Source of the DNA: JACOYH01 sp964469735
Lineage (GTDB): Bacteria; Patescibacteriota; Minisyncoccia; Minisyncoccales; MHMH01
Reading direction: 5' to 3'
Length of the DNA stretch: 15,750 nucleotides
Assembly: GCA_964469735.1 (NCBI GenBank)
Contig: CAYXYS010000010.1
Span: forward strand, 1-15,750
How positions within the stretch are numbered: the stretch's first letter is position 1; every line of letters begins with the position of its first letter. Below the pieces are notes generated by a model that saw only the letters and a program-made list of their open reading frames with translations, made no database searches and had not been told where the DNA came from. This document shows positions 14,106 to 15,750 of this stretch, piece by piece. The position numbers and the translations under genes are program-made.

Positions 14106-15743
14106 ATGACTAAAAATATACTAATCGGAGGAGCCGCGGGACTCGGTTCGGCGGTAACCTCTCATATCATCGGGAAAATATTTTGCAGTTTGGGATATTA
14201 CGTATTTAATTATCGGGATTACCCGTCCTTAATTAGGGGAGGGAATAATTTTAACGTTCTCAAGATTTCCGATAAGCCGGTTTATTCCCATGAGTTGGAA
14301 TACGACCTTATTCTGGCCCTCGACCAAAAAACTATTGACCTTCACCAAAAAAACCTCAAGAAAGGAGGATTGATTTTCGGCGATAAAAACTTTAAAGCCA
14401 AGAATCTTTATCCGATTGCAGTTAAGGATATTTTATCCGAACTGGAAGCGCCTAAAATTATTGAAAATGACATTCTTATCGGATGCTTGTTTAAGTATTT
14501 TGGGGTGGGGCTGCCGGCGCTGTTAAAGGAGATAGGGAAAGAATTTCAGAACAAATCGGAAATAATCAAGAGGGCTGTTAAGAGAGGATACGAGGCAGTC
14601 GAAACTAAAGAAAGAATAAAAAAAATAGGTCCGGCCAGATATTTTATTTCCGGAAACGAGGCAGTGGGAATGGGCTCTTTAGCTGCCGGCATGGACGTTC
14701 ATATTGCCTATCCCATGACGCCGGCCAGCCCGGTTCTTCATTTTTTGGCTAAAAAACAGCTTGAGTATAATACCTTGGTTTTCCAGCCCGAGAACGAAAT
14801 TGCCGCAATAAATATGGCCCTGGGGGCTTCTTATGCCGGAGCCAGAGTATTAGTGGGAACTTCCGGAGGAGGATTTGCTTTGATGGCGGAAGCTTTCAGC
14901 TTGGCCGGCATGGCCGAATTGCCTCTGGTGGTTTATGAAGCCCAGAGAACGGGTCCTTCAACCGGTGTGGCAACCTATACAGGGCAGGGAGATTTGAAGT
15001 TTGCCCTTAACGCCGGTCACGGGGAATTTCCAAGAATAGTGCTGGCCCCCGGAGACGCTCAGGAGGCCATTGTCAGATCTCAAGAAGCTTTTTATCTGGC
15101 GGCCAAGTACAGAACGCCGGTCATTATTCTTGGAGACAAGCACTTGGGAGAAAGCGATTATAGTTTTGACGATTTGAAAAAATCCAGAATCAGCAACAAG
15201 AGGTTTATACTCGATAATCCTCCCAAAGACCATAAAAGCTATAAAATTACTCAAAGCGGGGTTTCTCCGGCTGCCGTTCCCGGCCAAGTTCCTAATGTTT
15301 ACGCCAGTAGCTATGAGCACGATGAATACGGCCATACTGTTGAAGACGCCGAAACGATAGTGAAGATGAATGATAAAAGGCTGAAAAAAGCAAAATACAT
15401 AAAAGAAGAAGTAAAAAAGCTTAATCCGGTTTCCGTATACGGAAAAGGCGAAAAGCTGATTATCGGGTGGGGTTCCACCAAGGGAGCCATAATAGACTCT
15501 TTACCCCAACTAAAAGGATACAGATTTATGCAGGTGTCGTATTTCAGTCCTTTCCCGGCAGAAAAGGTTGCTCTGGAAATTAAGAAATCATCCCAATCGG
15601 TTTTGGTGGAGAACAGCGCTACCGGCCAGCTTGGAGATCTCATTGCCGAGCAGACTGGCATTAAAATAAAGAACAAGATTTTAAAATACGACGCCCGGCC
15701 GTTTACTGTAAATTCTTTAATTAAGGAAATGAAAAAAATATGA
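14106..15743 (+). CDS. korA: 2-oxoacid:ferredoxin oxidoreductase, fused gamma-alpha subunit
   Basis: This is the large subunit of a 2-oxoglutarate (or related 2-oxoacid) ferredoxin oxidoreductase, which converts a 2-oxoacid and CoA to acyl-CoA, CO2 and reduced ferredoxin. The 545-residue protein joins a gamma domain (about 1-175; GGAAGLGSAVTS at 8-19, YPSLIRGGNN at 39-48) to an alpha domain (about 180-545). Alpha motifs are GNEAVGMGSLAAG (183-195), AYPMTPASP (201-209), ENEIAAINMALGASYAGAR (229-247), TSGGGFALM, QRTGPSTGVATYTGQGDL (280-297), EHDEYGHTVED (404-414) and ENSATGQLGDLI (502-513). Thiamine pyrophosphate and the iron-sulfur site are expected on the separate beta subunit, which appears to start at once (ATGA overlap). 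Substrate choice between 2-oxoglutarate and other 2-oxoacids is not decided by these motifs. TAGAAT (14092-14097), 8 bases before the start, is a possible but weak -10 box. Confidence 0.92.
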   Translation: MTKNILIGGAAGLGSAVTSHIIGKIFCSLGYYVFNYRDYPSLIRGGNNFNVLKISDKPVYSHELEYDLILALDQKTIDLHQKNLKKGGLIFGDKNFKAKNLYPIAVKDILSELEAPKIIENDILIGCLFKYFGVGLPALLKEIGKEFQNKSEIIKRAVKRGYEAVETKERIKKIGPARYFISGNEAVGMGSLAAGMDVHIAYPMTPASPVLHFLAKKQLEYNTLVFQPENEIAAINMALGASYAGARVLVGTSGGGFALMAEAFSLAGMAELPLVVYEAQRTGPSTGVATYTGQGDLKFALNAGHGEFPRIVLAPGDAQEAIVRSQEAFYLAAKYRTPVIILGDKHLGESDYSFDDLKKSRISNKRFILDNPPKDHKSYKITQSGVSPAAVPGQVPNVYASSYEHDEYGHTVEDAETIVKMNDKRLKKAKYIKEEVKKLNPVSVYGKGEKLIIGWGSTKGAIIDSLPQLKGYRFMQVSYFSPFPAEKVALEIKKSSQSVLVENSATGQLGDLIAEQTGIKIKNKILKYDARPFTVNSLIKEMKKI

Positions 15744-15750
15744 AGCCGCA
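15740..15750 (+). CDS. Start of the next gene, probably oxidoreductase beta subunit (partial)
   Basis: The ATG overlaps the stop of the gamma-alpha subunit as ATGA, with AAGGAA 11 bases upstream, and continues M-K-P to the window edge. In this family the beta subunit, which binds thiamine pyrophosphate, normally follows the alpha subunit, so korB is expected. The assignment rests on context alone. Confidence 0.4.

Noticed and set aside
1..15750. Mobile elements, CRISPR arrays, tRNA or rRNA genes
   Set aside because: I saw no transposase or integrase motifs, no spaced direct repeats, and no non-coding gap large enough for an RNA gene.

Overview
This window looks like a housekeeping stretch of a chromosome from a small-genome bacterium, most likely a Patescibacteria/CPR lineage (Parcubacteria-like). 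This is inferred from the gene style: compact versions of core proteins (a 220-residue RsmI without its C-terminal domain, a 476-residue MetRS without a tRNA-binding appendage), genes packed with ATGA or TAATG overlaps, few Shine-Dalgarno sites, and a ferredoxin-dependent 2-oxoacid oxidoreductase. No 16S rRNA or other decisive marker is present, so the placement is tentative.

Layout. Positions 2-7156 form one rightward run: the tail of an unidentified gene, a small lysine- and proline-rich protein, recO (recombinational repair), a membrane-anchored protein with four immunoglobulin-like repeats, the alpha2-type glycyl-tRNA synthetase, an M16 zinc protease, an AI-2E-family membrane protein, and rsmI (16S rRNA methylation). 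A single leftward gene (7113-7586) encodes a small His/Asp-rich membrane protein; its 3' end overlaps the end of rsmI by 44 bp. A 52-bp divergent spacer (7587-7638) separates it from the second rightward run: metG, a TatD-family nuclease gene, leuS, glmS (hexosamine synthesis for the cell wall), and a gamma-alpha fused 2-oxoacid:ferredoxin oxidoreductase subunit. The next gene, probably the beta subunit, starts in the last 11 bases.

How the genes relate. Three aminoacyl-tRNA synthetases (Gly, Met, Leu) and an rRNA methyltransferase serve translation, RecO serves repair, GlmS feeds amino-sugar precursors, and the oxidoreductase suggests anaerobic or fermentative carbon metabolism using ferredoxin. 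The surface-type protein, M16 protease, AI-2E protein and His/Asp-rich membrane protein are the cell-envelope or less understood part.

I found no mobile element, CRISPR array, RNA gene or convincing intrinsic terminator, and no gene-free stretch longer than about 50 bases. I did not see a clear new biological system. The less ordinary points are the uncharacterised small basic protein, the repeat-bearing surface protein with a possible leaderless promoter, the divergent His/Asp-rich membrane protein with overlapping 3' end, a cluster of perfect palindromes at the start of rsmI, and the scarcity of Shine-Dalgarno sites.
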